A DNA stretch of 64,000 bases from Lusitaniella coriacea LEGE 07157 (GTDB lineage: Bacteria; Cyanobacteriota; Cyanobacteriia; Cyanobacteriales; Spirulinaceae): NCBI RefSeq assembly GCF_015207425.1, contig NZ_JADEWZ010000028.1:1-64000 (forward strand). The letters are read 5' to 3'. Position 1 is the stretch's first letter. Each line of letters begins with the position of its first letter. Position numbers and translations under genes: made by a program. Shown piece after piece: positions 43,002 through 51,761 of the stretch. Below the pieces are notes generated by a model. That model worked only from the letters and a program-made list of their open reading frames with translations, ran no database searches and had not been told where the DNA came from.

Positions 43002-43940
43002 ATGGAACCGCCAAACTTGTCGATTGAAGAAGAAGAATTTGAACCGTGCGAACATTACAATCAACTCGAACCCGATACCGCAGCAGCTTTCACGCGATCG
43101 CTTCCTTCTGGTTCGATGATGGTCAAACAAGTGTCCAGTTGTTCGACCTCCGTCGTTAATGGACTTTCCAAACAAATTATTGATGAAATGAACGCAATTG
43201 TCCCCGGTGTTCTCGTCACATTTGATAGCTTTAACGTGAGTATTGGTCCTGCGGTGTGGCCCTACTTGCAACAACCCGCTAAAGAAGCGTTAGGGCGCGC
43301 GATCGCGGATAGGGGTCAAACCCTCAGCGTCAACTCCGCCTACCGCACGATCGCGCAACAACTGATCCTCTACAACCATTCCCTGCGCCGTCGCTGTGGC
43401 ATCAGCATCGCAGCCCGTCCCGGCAGAAGCAACCATCAAAGCGGACTCGCAGTTGACATCAACGATCCCCAAGGGTGGCGACCCTTCCTCGAACGCCAAG
43501 GCTGGAGTTGGTTGGGACGCAAAGATCCCCCTCACTTCAACTACGTCGGCGGCGGAACCCAAGACATTCGCAGTTTAGCCGTCCTCGCCTTCCAAAAACT
43601 CTGGAATAAAAACAACCTCAACAGCCAAATTACCGAAGACAGCGCCTACGGACCCCAGGTTGAATCCTGCCTCAACAAATCCCCCATTGAAGGCTTTGGT
43701 GCAACTCCTCCCGGCGGCGGTTCGAGAACCCTGCGACTCAGCACCCCCCGCATGGAAGGAGACGACATACGCGAAATTCAACAAGCTTTAGCAAGCGCGG
43801 GTTTCCAACTCGATCTCGATGGCGTGTACGGATCCGGAACTGCCGCGGCTGTTAAAGAATTTCAAGCTAAAGAAGGTCTAGAAGCCGATGGGATTTTCGG
43901 TCCCGCAAGCCGGACTAAACTGCTCAAACCAAAACTCTAA
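43002..43940 (+). CDS. VanY-type D-Ala-D-Ala carboxypeptidase with peptidoglycan-binding domain
   Basis: 312-aa zinc peptidase trimming peptidoglycan stem peptides. The catalytic domain (about 75-185) has LSVNSAYRTIAQQLIL, the zinc motif SNHQSGLAVDIND (His and Asp ligands) and PPHFNYVG (third ligand). C-terminal peptidoglycan-binding modules follow: a weak one around LAVLAFQKLWNKN and a clear PG_binding_1 repeat (DIREIQQALASAGFQLDLDG, AAVKEFQAKEGLEADGIFG). No signal peptide is visible, so export is unclear. ATG 43002 has GGGAG at good spacing; the frame is open to 42963. Confidence 0.88.
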   Translation: MEPPNLSIEEEEFEPCEHYNQLEPDTAAAFTRSLPSGSMMVKQVSSCSTSVVNGLSKQIIDEMNAIVPGVLVTFDSFNVSIGPAVWPYLQQPAKEALGRAIADRGQTLSVNSAYRTIAQQLILYNHSLRRRCGISIAARPGRSNHQSGLAVDINDPQGWRPFLERQGWSWLGRKDPPHFNYVGGGTQDIRSLAVLAFQKLWNKNNLNSQITEDSAYGPQVESCLNKSPIEGFGATPPGGGSRTLRLSTPRMEGDDIREIQQALASAGFQLDLDGVYGSGTAAAVKEFQAKEGLEADGIFGPASRTKLLKPKL

Positions 43941-44195
43941 AAGTTCGCGTCCAGTTGTGGCTTTTAGATCGGGAATGGCAACTTAGAAAGCATCCAGAAA
44001 CCCCCAACAGACTTTAATACGTTATCACTGTAAAACTTCGCCAGCTACCCCCTTATGCAGGGGGTCTGGGGGAGGCATCCCTCCCCCGGTGGGGGGTTTG
44101 GGGGGCGAGTCCCCCGATACAGCTCTCGGTTTTAAGCAGAAAGTTATTCTTTGTTTGCATTTAGTTCACATCAGACGTTATTCATAACTTAAATA
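43941..44195. repeat. G-rich tandem hairpin region upstream of the caspase gene
   Basis: Bases 44048-44115 contain three adjoining inverted repeats: CCCCC/GGGGG (44048-44052, 44060-44064), GGGGGAGG/CCTCCCCC (44068-44075, 44080-44087), and GGGGG/CCCCC (44101-44105, 44111-44115). Four runs of five to six G on the plus strand could also form a quadruplex. It ends 80 bp before the caspase start. Confidence 0.65.
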
Positions 44196-47100
44196 ATGAC
44201 TCGTAGCATCTACGCATTACTCGTCGGCATCGATGAATACGTTAGCCCCATCCCGCCCTTACAAGGGTGCGTTAACGATATCAAAGCCATGCAGGACTAT
44301 CTCGAAGGGCGCGTTGCCACAGGCGACGATCGCGTCCACATCAAAACCCTATTTAACCAAGAAGCAACCCGTCAGGCGGTTATTGAGGGATTTCGCACCC
44401 ACCTTTGCCAAGCTACCGCAGAGGATGTCGCCCTGTTTTGCTACTCCGGACATGGCGCGCAAGAACAAGACCCACCGGAGTTTTGGACGATTGAACCCGA
44501 TCGAACCAACGAAACTCTCGTCTGTTACGACAGCCGCAGTGCCAACGGGTGGGATTTAGCCGACAAAGAACTTGCCAAACTCATCGCCGAAGTTGCCGAG
44601 AAAAATCCCCACATCACCATCGTTCTCGACTGCTGTCATTCTGGCACTGGAACCCGCGACCTGGATGTCGCCACGCGCCAAGCTCCTATCGACACGCGAT
44701 CGCGCCCCGTTGAAAGTTTCATCTTTTCTATTGCCGAAGCCAGCCAACTCACCGGAACCCGCAGCCTCGAAGACAACGCCACTGGGTGGTCACTCCCCCA
44801 AGGCAGACACATTCTCCTCGCCGCCTGTCGGGAAATCGAACTCGCCAAAGAATACAACGCGAGCGGTCAGCGCCGGGGAGCGTTTTCCTACTTCCTCCTC
44901 GATACTCTCAAAAAAGCCAACGGTAGTCTCTCCTATCGCGACCTCTTCAAACGCGCCAACGCCCTCGTCCAAGCCAAAGTTTCCGCCCAATCGCCACAAC
45001 TCGAAGCCACCCTCTCCGGCGATCTCGACCAACCCTTTTTAGGCGGGGCAATTCCCAGCCGAACCCCCTACTTCACCCTCAGCCATCACAAAGAATACGG
45101 CTGGGTTATCGATGGCGGCGCAGTTCACGGCATCGCTCAACCCACAGCAGACGAAACCACCTTCCTCGCTCTCTTTCCCTTCGACGCTCCTCCCGAACAG
45201 CTCAAACAACTCTCCGCCTCTCTGGGAGAAGCAGCCGTCACCGAAGTGATGCCCCAACTGAGTAAAGTGCGCCTGGAGGAAATTGAAAATCCCGATACCG
45301 AAACCACCTTCAAAGCCGTCATTACCAGCCTTCCCTTGCCCCCCAAAGGCGTATTTATTACCGGGGACGAGTCAGGGGTCGAATTAGTAAGGAAAGCCCT
45401 TCAAGAAGCCGCTCCCCAACAGCAGCCCTCTCTCTACGTGCGGGAAGTGGAAACCCCCGAAGCCGCAGACTTTAAACTCCTTGCTCGCAATGGCGAATAT
45501 TTAATTACCCGACCCACCGACGATCGCCCCTTAGTCGCGCAGATTCAAGGGTATAGCCCAGCCAAAGCCGTCAAAGCTATTGAGCGCCTCGAACACATCA
45601 CCCGTTGGACGAACATTGTCGAACTCTCCAGCCCCGCAAACAGCCGCATTCGACCGGACGCAGTGCAACTGTCCGTTTATCAGAATGGAGAAGAATTACA
45701 AGGGACAGATATTCGCCTGGAATATTGTAAGGAAAATGGTCGCTGGCTAGAACCTCAATTTAAAGTTAAGCTCGCCAATACAAGTAACAAGCCGCTATAC
45801 TGCGCCCTGTTAGATTTGACCGACACCTATGCTGTTAGCGCAGAGCTATTAGCATCGGGTGGCGTTTGGTTGCAACCGGGCGAAGAAGCCTGGGCTTTAG
45901 GGGGCGAGGCTATTTACCCCACCGTTCCGCAAAAGCTTTGGGAACAGGGAATTACAGAAACGCGAGATATTCTTAAACTGATTGTGAGTACGGCTGAATT
46001 TGATGCGACTTTGCTCGAACAAGATGCCCTAGATTTACCCTTTGGCTCGAAAGCTGTACCGAAGCGGGGGAAAGGAACGCTTAACCGTTTAATGAGCCGC
46101 ACGCGATCGCGCGTTCTTCGTTCCAAACCCGAATCCGAAGTAGAATACGACGATTGGATTGGCACTCAAATTGGCATCGCTACCGTTCGTCCCCTCGAAA
46201 CCACCCCCATCCCCCAAGAAACTCCCATTACTCTCGGTCAGGGCGTAACCGTTCAGGGACATCCCCAACTCAACGCCAAAGCCCGCCTCACCACCGTCAC
46301 CCAAGCCACGCGAGACTTAGGAAATGACCTCATCCCGCCATTACTCAGATCGGCAGGCGTACAACCCTTCCAATTCAACACCAGTCGAGGGAATGACCCC
46401 GGACTGAGTGCCTTGGAATTGAGCGATATTGAAAACCCCTCAGTTGTCACCCCCGAAAATCCCCTCGTCCTCGAACTCGACGCATCCTTACAACCCAATG
46501 AAGAATTACTCCCCGTTAGTTACGATGGCGAATTTTTCCTCCCCCTCGGCGGCTGTCGCAGCACTCCAGAAGGAAAAACAGAGGTTCGCCTAGAACGCCT
46601 CAGCGACCCCATGAGCAAAGGATCGCGCAGTTTGGGCGGCTCAATTCGCATCTTCTTCCAAAAAATCGTCACCCAAAAGTTAGGACTAGATTTCACCTAT
46701 CCCTTACTCGCCGTCGCCAAAGTCAGCCCCGACGAAACCGTAACCTACGAAACCGATCGCGAACAAGTCCAAGCCAGAATTGCCTCAGCAGAGCGCATTC
46801 TCCTATTCGTCCACGGCATCATTGGCGACACCCAAAGCATGGTCAAAAGTGTACAACGGGCAAAAGTTAACGCAGAAGGACAAGAACGCCTCTTAATCGA
46901 CTGCTACGATCTCGTCCTCACCTTCGACTACGAAAACTTGCACACGCCTATTGAAGAAAATGCCCGACTGCTCAAACAGCGATTGGAAGCCATTGGCTTG
47001 GGGGAAAATCATGGGAAAACCCTGCACGTTGTCGCCCACTCAATGGGGGGATTAGTCTCTCGCTGGTTTATCGAACGAGAAGGCGGCAACCAAATCGTAC

Positions 47101-47927
47101 AGCACCTAATTATGCTGGGAACGCCCAATGGCGGCTCTCCCTGGTCGGTGGTAGAGGATTGGGCGCTGACTGCCCTCAGTTTGGGATTAAATGGCTTAAC
47201 AAAAATAACTTGGTCCGTTCCCGTTGTCGGACAACTCGTTGCATTAACGAAGCTTGCAGTTAAAGCCGTCGAAACCATTGACGTGTCTTTGGATCAAATG
47301 AACCCGGACTCGGACTTCCTCAAAAATCTCGCCAGCAGTCCCGAACCCGGAATTCCCTACACGATTCTTGCGGGGAATACCGCCCTCGCACCCAACGCTC
47401 TCGAACCAGAACCGGGCAAACAAACCAGTCCCCTTGAGCGATTGATGCAAAAGCTGTTCAACCGCGCGATGGAAAAACCCTTCTTCGGTCAACCCAACGA
47501 CATTGCAGTAACGGTGAAAAGCATCAAAAACGTCAGTGAGTCTCGCACTCCCCAACCCCAAATCCAAGAAGTAGGCTGCGATCATCTCGTTTATTTCAGT
47601 CACGAAGCAGGACTGACAGCATTAGCCGCAGCCGTTGCTAAAGAAATGCCCACTGCTCAACCCGAATCTCCTCCAGAACCAGAGGAACGCCCCCCCGTTA
47701 CCCCGACACCCATTGCAGAACCCGAAAGCAGCCGTTCCGCCGAACCCCCGTCTCCAAACATCCCAGAGGAAGTCACTCCTGTCGAACAAAAGGAATCGAA
47801 ATCGTGGATTGGCGTAACCACAATACTCATTGCTGTTGCAATTATCCTCAGTTTGTTCCTCTTCCAACAATTGCGCTTGAACCCATCTAACGAGCAACCG
47901 GAAGATCGGCAATCCTTGCTACTTTAA
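44196..47927 (+). CDS. Orthocaspase fused to alpha/beta hydrolase, C-terminal membrane anchor
   Basis: 1243-aa protein. Residues 1-280 are a caspase/metacaspase p20 domain: YALLVGIDEYVSPIPPLQGC, catalytic His86 in FCYSGHGAQE, catalytic Cys147 in VLDCCHSGTGTRDLD, and LLAACREIELAKEY. Residues about 290-640 are beta-rich, including a stretch like DUF4384 (LYCALLDLTDTYAVSAELL). Residues about 860-1110 form an alpha/beta hydrolase: ILLFVHGIIGDTQSM (oxyanion), nucleophile Ser949 in VVAHSMGGLVSRW, and IMLGTPNGGSPW, like PGAP1-type lipases. A Pro/Glu-rich stalk leads to a membrane helix (about 1203-1225) and a short tail. Orthocaspases cleave after basic residues; the fused hydrolase could be a substrate or partner activity. 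Both active sites look intact. Confidence 0.88.
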   Translation: MTRSIYALLVGIDEYVSPIPPLQGCVNDIKAMQDYLEGRVATGDDRVHIKTLFNQEATRQAVIEGFRTHLCQATAEDVALFCYSGHGAQEQDPPEFWTIEPDRTNETLVCYDSRSANGWDLADKELAKLIAEVAEKNPHITIVLDCCHSGTGTRDLDVATRQAPIDTRSRPVESFIFSIAEASQLTGTRSLEDNATGWSLPQGRHILLAACREIELAKEYNASGQRRGAFSYFLLDTLKKANGSLSYRDLFKRANALVQAKVSAQSPQLEATLSGDLDQPFLGGAIPSRTPYFTLSHHKEYGWVIDGGAVHGIAQPTADETTFLALFPFDAPPEQLKQLSASLGEAAVTEVMPQLSKVRLEEIENPDTETTFKAVITSLPLPPKGVFITGDESGVELVRKALQEAAPQQQPSLYVREVETPEAADFKLLARNGEYLITRPTDDRPLVAQIQGYSPAKAVKAIERLEHITRWTNIVELSSPANSRIRPDAVQLSVYQNGEELQGTDIRLEYCKENGRWLEPQFKVKLANTSNKPLYCALLDLTDTYAVSAELLASGGVWLQPGEEAWALGGEAIYPTVPQKLWEQGITETRDILKLIVSTAEFDATLLEQDALDLPFGSKAVPKRGKGTLNRLMSRTRSRVLRSKPESEVEYDDWIGTQIGIATVRPLETTPIPQETPITLGQGVTVQGHPQLNAKARLTTVTQATRDLGNDLIPPLLRSAGVQPFQFNTSRGNDPGLSALELSDIENPSVVTPENPLVLELDASLQPNEELLPVSYDGEFFLPLGGCRSTPEGKTEVRLERLSDPMSKGSRSLGGSIRIFFQKIVTQKLGLDFTYPLLAVAKVSPDETVTYETDREQVQARIASAERILLFVHGIIGDTQSMVKSVQRAKVNAEGQERLLIDCYDLVLTFDYENLHTPIEENARLLKQRLEAIGLGENHGKTLHVVAHSMGGLVSRWFIEREGGNQIVQHLIMLGTPNGGSPWSVVEDWALTALSLGLNGLTKITWSVPVVGQLVALTKLAVKAVETIDVSLDQMNPDSDFLKNLASSPEPGIPYTILAGNTALAPNALEPEPGKQTSPLERLMQKLFNRAMEKPFFGQPNDIAVTVKSIKNVSESRTPQPQIQEVGCDHLVYFSHEAGLTALAAAVAKEMPTAQPESPPEPEERPPVTPTPIAEPESSRSAEPPSPNIPEEVTPVEQKESKSWIGVTTILIAVAIILSLFLFQQLRLNPSNEQPEDRQSLLL

Positions 47928-48101
47928 TCTGAATCAAAAGCCCGAAACCCCGTCCGTAAATTCCTCACCTCCTGAGTGAGTATAAATACCAATTGCCGAT
48001 CGCGTAAAAATATTCGATCTCCATTTTTGGCTGTCTGTTTCTCCGAAAATCTTGTTAGAGTGAATGTCGTTGGGAACTGAAAGCATTAGAGAGGAAAAGT
48101 C

Positions 48102-49430
48102 ATGCGATCGCGCACCCTTCGAGAAGGTTCTGTCGGACTATTGATTCTCATTGGTTTAGGCTTATTTGGCATCATCACCGTCTGGCTGCGTGGCATAGAA
48201 TTCGGTCAAAAAAACTACCAACTCGCGATCGAATTTGCCAATGCCAATGGAATGTCTATCGGTTCTCCCGTTCGCTATCGCGGAGTCAACGTTGGCAAAA
48301 TCGTCAATATTGAACCCGGAACCAACGGCGTTAAAGTCATTGTCGAAATTAGCCCCGTTGATTTGCTCATTCCCAAAAATGCCACGATTCAAGCCAATCA
48401 ATCGGGGCTTCTCAATCAAGCTTCTGTTGACATTACTCCCCTTCAACCGCTCTCTCAAAGCGCTCTAGCTGAAAGTCCCATTGGCAAAGATTGCAATCCC
48501 GATCTGATCGTTTGCGAAAATGCAACCCTTCAAGGAGAAGCTGGCGCAACCATCGACGATTTACTCAACAGTACCGTGCGTCTCAGCGAAGTCTATGCCA
48601 GTCCGGAATTTGCGCAAAACATCAATAAACTCCTAGAAACCGTTGAAGTCACTGCCCTTGATGTCACCAAACTCAGTGCCGAACTCAAACTCCTCTCGCG
48701 TTCCGTGCGCGGACAAATTCCATCTCTATCCGGAAACCTGACACGCGGTACCGATACCTTAAACACAACAGCCCTCTCATTAGGTCAATCTGCCGATCGT
48801 ATCGCGGGAACCGTCGATTCAACTGCTCTTAACCTCAATGTCCTTTCCGCCAATCTGAATCGCTTAATTGAAGCCAATGGAGCGGATTTAGGCAGTACTT
48901 TGAACAGCGTGCGAGAAACGAGCGAAAGCTTGGATACGTTGCTCGTTCAACTGCAACCCACCGTGGCAGGTTTGAATACTGTCCTTCAACCCCAAGAAGT
49001 TGAAAACCTGCGCAACTCCCTGAATATTCTAATCGACAACACCAGCGTGGCATCAGAAAATCTCCGCAACGCATCTAACAATTTAAATAATCCCTTCCTC
49101 GCGCTCTCGCTGCAAGAACTCCTCAACTCCGCTAGAGAAACCTTTGAAAACGCGCGCAAAATCACCGCAGAGATTGACGAAATTACCGGAGATCCAGAAT
49201 TCCGCAATAATCTCCGCAACCTCGTCAACGGCTTAGGGGATTTACTCTCCTCCACCCAAGAATTAGAACATCACATTCAATTGGCTGAAGCTCTCGAAGA
49301 ATCCCGCAAGCGCGTGCAAGTCCTTGAAGAACAAATCCTCGTGCAAAAACAACAACACTCTAAAACCGCCCCTCCTCCCCCTAAAACCCCATCTCCAATC
49401 CGCGAACCTCAAGTTTTGCAACCGGAATAA
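48102..49430 (+). CDS. MlaD/MCE family lipid-transport protein
   Basis: 442-aa periplasmic substrate-binding subunit of an Mla/TGD-type lipid ABC transporter. The N-terminal anchor is SVGLLILIGLGLFGIITVWL (about 10-30). The MCE domain covers about 38-115: QLAIEFANANGMSIGSPVRYRGVNVGKIV and IPKNATIQANQSGLLNQASVDI. A long helical region (about 150-370, many Asn/Leu/Ser repeats) and a coiled-coil, proline-rich tail follow, as usual in cyanobacterial homologues. The ATPase and permease genes are not adjacent. It stands 174 bp downstream of the caspase gene on the same strand. Confidence 0.9.
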   Translation: MRSRTLREGSVGLLILIGLGLFGIITVWLRGIEFGQKNYQLAIEFANANGMSIGSPVRYRGVNVGKIVNIEPGTNGVKVIVEISPVDLLIPKNATIQANQSGLLNQASVDITPLQPLSQSALAESPIGKDCNPDLIVCENATLQGEAGATIDDLLNSTVRLSEVYASPEFAQNINKLLETVEVTALDVTKLSAELKLLSRSVRGQIPSLSGNLTRGTDTLNTTALSLGQSADRIAGTVDSTALNLNVLSANLNRLIEANGADLGSTLNSVRETSESLDTLLVQLQPTVAGLNTVLQPQEVENLRNSLNILIDNTSVASENLRNASNNLNNPFLALSLQELLNSARETFENARKITAEIDEITGDPEFRNNLRNLVNGLGDLLSSTQELEHHIQLAEALEESRKRVQVLEEQILVQKQQHSKTAPPPPKTPSPIREPQVLQPE

Positions 49431-49433
49431 TGA

Positions 49434-49694
49434 GGGATCGTTCTTCGTGATAAGTTCCAACTGACAGACGAGCAAATTAATGGCGCTTTATCTTACCTTG
49501 AAGCTCATCGATCTCAGATAGAAGTGGAGTATCAAGACGTTTTACGCACTAGAGAAGAGATTCGTCAGTATTGGGAAGAATACAATCGCGATCGCGTTGC
49601 TCGAATTGCAAAGATGCCGCGAAAGCCCGAAACAGAGTCTCTTTGGGCAAAACTTGCGGCGCAAAAAGCGCAGCGTTCCGCAGAGAAACAATGA
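49434..49694 (+). pseudogene. DUF433-like antitoxin, N-terminally truncated
   Basis: An open frame of 86 codons directly after the MCE stop codon, without an ATG near its beginning. Its translation (FQLTDEQINGALSYLEAHR, EEIRQYWEEYNRD, ESLWAKLAAQKAQR) resembles the C-terminal part of DUF433-type antitoxins; the DNA-binding N-terminus is missing. It ends overlapping the ATG of a toxin-like fragment (ATGA), as in intact toxin-antitoxin operons. Confidence 0.6.
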
Positions 49695-49753
49695 CCTTCT
49701 TCGTAGACTACAATCTTGACGGCTATACTCTTGTTTTCCTGGGTATTTTGACT
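49691..49753 (+). pseudogene. DUF5615/Mut7-C-like toxin, 5' fragment
   Basis: The ATG at 49691 overlaps the antitoxin stop. Its first 21 codons (MTFFVDYNLDGYTLVFLGIL) match the start of PIN-like DUF5615 toxins; the similarity then breaks off abruptly, 19 bp from the 3' end of the opposite-strand 58-aa gene. A deletion remnant. Confidence 0.55.
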
Positions 49754-49771
49754 AGAAAACCGCGATCGCGC

Positions 49772-49948
49772 TCAAACTTGCGGATCGACCTTAGAATCGG
49801 GAATTTCGGGAGAATGCTGGATTTCCTGCAAGTTGTAACCTTGACGGTTGAGCTGTCGGACAAACTGAGTCGAATCGCTCTGTTCTTGGGTTTTAGGGGA
49901 TTTTTCAGCAGCAGCTCGATTTTTTCTTAATTTAGCTTGTCGTCCCAT
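49772..49948 (-). CDS. Conserved 58-aa cyanobacterial small protein
   Basis: Read directly from the minus strand: it begins MGRQAKLRKNRAAAEKSPK, then QFVRQLNRQGYNLQEIQHSP and ends PDSKVDPQV. The basic N-terminus and the RQGY...SPE.P pattern recall a small protein family I believe recurs in cyanobacteria, function unknown. It overlaps the 3' end of the upstream histidine kinase gene by 22 bp, and GAGGA lies 10 bases before its ATG, so it is probably translated from the same transcript. Confidence 0.65.
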   Translation of the reverse strand: MGRQAKLRKNRAAAEKSPKTQEQSDSTQFVRQLNRQGYNLQEIQHSPEIPDSKVDPQV

Positions 49949-51714
49949 GATTTTGCCATCCTCGTACTGGACTTAAAGGGTTCGATCTTTGATGATTTTT
50001 TGCCGATTTGAATTTGGATTATCAATTCGGTTCCTTTTCCTGGAGTTGAACAACATCTTAGCTTACCGCTATGTCGTTCGGTCACGATTTGATAAGCAAT
50101 TGCCAGTCCCATTCCCGTTCCTTTGCCGATAGGTTTGGTGGTGAAAAAGGGATTAAAGATTTGTGGTTGAACGGATTCGGGGATTCCCATTCCATTATCC
50201 GCGATCGCGATTTCCACCCAACCTTTATCAATGACGGACGTGCGGATGCGAATTTGAGGCGAGTCTGTTTCAGGATTGATTCTACTCTCTTCTAATGCTT
50301 CAATCCCATTTGCCAAAATATTCATAAAAACCTGATTTAATTGTCCCGCAAAACAGTCCACCAAGGGAAGCATTCCATACTCTTTGACAATCTCAATTGC
50401 CCGTAACTTGTTGTTCCCTCGGAAGCGATGTTGCAAAATCAACAGAGTACTGTCGATTCCCGCGTGAAGATCGACTGTTTTAAACTCAGACTCATCCATG
50501 CGCGAAAAGGTTCGCAGAGATAAAACAATATTGCGAATGCGCTCAGTTCCAACCTTCATTGAAGTCAGAATTTTTGACAAATCTTGCGATAGAAAATCCA
50601 GATCGATCTCTTCAATTTTTGACTCGATCTCCGGCACGTACTTACGACAATGATACCGATACAGTTCGATCAGTTTAAGTAAATCTTCAGCGTACTCAAT
50701 TGTATGAGTAATATTGCCGTGAATAAAGTTAACTGGATTATTGATTTCGTGGGCAATTCCGGCAACTAATTGCCCCAAACTCGACATCTTTTCTTGTTGA
50801 ACCAACTGTGCTTGAGCCTGCTGGAGTTCCTGTAAGGTTTGTTCTAATTTCTCTTTTTGTTCCTTAAGAGAAGCTGTCCGCTCTCGAACGCGATTTTCTA
50901 GAGTTTCATTTGCCTGTTTGAGGGCGATTTCGCTGGCTTGCAGCGTCTCTGTATCCGCTTGAATGCGCTTTGCCATTTGGTTAAAAGCTTTCGCAATTTG
51001 AGCCAATTCGTCAGAACCTCCAATTTTTGCACGGATAGAAAGCTCTCCCTTGGCAAAATTATGGCTAGCTGCGACTAACTTAGCCGCGCGCCGAGTGAGG
51101 GTTTTCTCAAAAAAGAACCAAATGGCAATACAAAATATTCCCAATCCCACAGCAGCAGAGAGGGAGCGTTGCAAAGCATCTTTCAAAGCGCGTTGTTTGA
51201 GTAGGGAGAGATCGTACTCCAGCCAAAGAGTGCCGATGCGAGACGGACGCAACTCCCCCGGCACCATTTTCAGAGGAACGGGGTAAATTGCCCAAATTTT
51301 TCGCTTATCTTCCGAGAGAAGGATTTGTCCGGACAGGGTTTCCCGAACTTGTGTAAAAGTGAGTTCGCGATTTGCAGCCGGTGTATTTTGGAGCGCGCGA
51401 TCGCGCAGTTCATAACGAGTGGCTAAAAGAACGCGATTTTTTTCGTCATACAAAACGCTTAAGCGAAGATTGACATCGTTCCGCATCTTGCTAATCGCAA
51501 CTTCTGCCTGCTCGACATCGCCGCGACGGTAAAGATATTCCAGCATTCCCGAAAGTCGATCGCCAGCAAACCGAGCATTATCGCTAACATCCTTCTCCAC
51601 TCGACGAAAAGATTGCACCGTTTCCCTTTGAACGATCGCACCCACCAGCACTGTCCCAAAGATTAACAAAATTGTTGGAATGGAAAACTTTAACGAAAAG
51701 GGAAACTGCTTCAT
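49927..51714 (-). CDS. Membrane sensor histidine kinase with HAMP
   Basis: 595-aa two-component kinase. TM1 near residues 8-28 (IPTILLIFGTVLVGAIV), a periplasmic sensor region (about 30-185), TM2 (SAAVGLGIFCIAIWFFF), HAMP (TRRAAKLVAASHNFAKGELSIRA), a long coiled coil (about 260-305), then the H-box GIAHEINNPVNF (His about 320) and a HATPase with DNGMGIPES and GTGMGLAIAYQIV. The ATG at 51714 directly precedes the first membrane helix; the frame is open to 51759. It lies 47 bp downstream of the binding-protein gene on the same strand, probably in one operon. No response regulator is adjacent. Confidence 0.9.
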   Translation of the reverse strand: MKQFPFSLKFSIPTILLIFGTVLVGAIVQRETVQSFRRVEKDVSDNARFAGDRLSGMLEYLYRRGDVEQAEVAISKMRNDVNLRLSVLYDEKNRVLLATRYELRDRALQNTPAANRELTFTQVRETLSGQILLSEDKRKIWAIYPVPLKMVPGELRPSRIGTLWLEYDLSLLKQRALKDALQRSLSAAVGLGIFCIAIWFFFEKTLTRRAAKLVAASHNFAKGELSIRAKIGGSDELAQIAKAFNQMAKRIQADTETLQASEIALKQANETLENRVRERTASLKEQKEKLEQTLQELQQAQAQLVQQEKMSSLGQLVAGIAHEINNPVNFIHGNITHTIEYAEDLLKLIELYRYHCRKYVPEIESKIEEIDLDFLSQDLSKILTSMKVGTERIRNIVLSLRTFSRMDESEFKTVDLHAGIDSTLLILQHRFRGNNKLRAIEIVKEYGMLPLVDCFAGQLNQVFMNILANGIEALEESRINPETDSPQIRIRTSVIDKGWVEIAIADNGMGIPESVQPQIFNPFFTTKPIGKGTGMGLAIAYQIVTERHSGKLRCCSTPGKGTELIIQIQIGKKSSKIEPFKSSTRMAKSWDDKLN

Positions 51715-51761
51715 TATCTTTATCTTTCGATCCTCTCTAGCTTGCTTGCGAATTGACAAAC

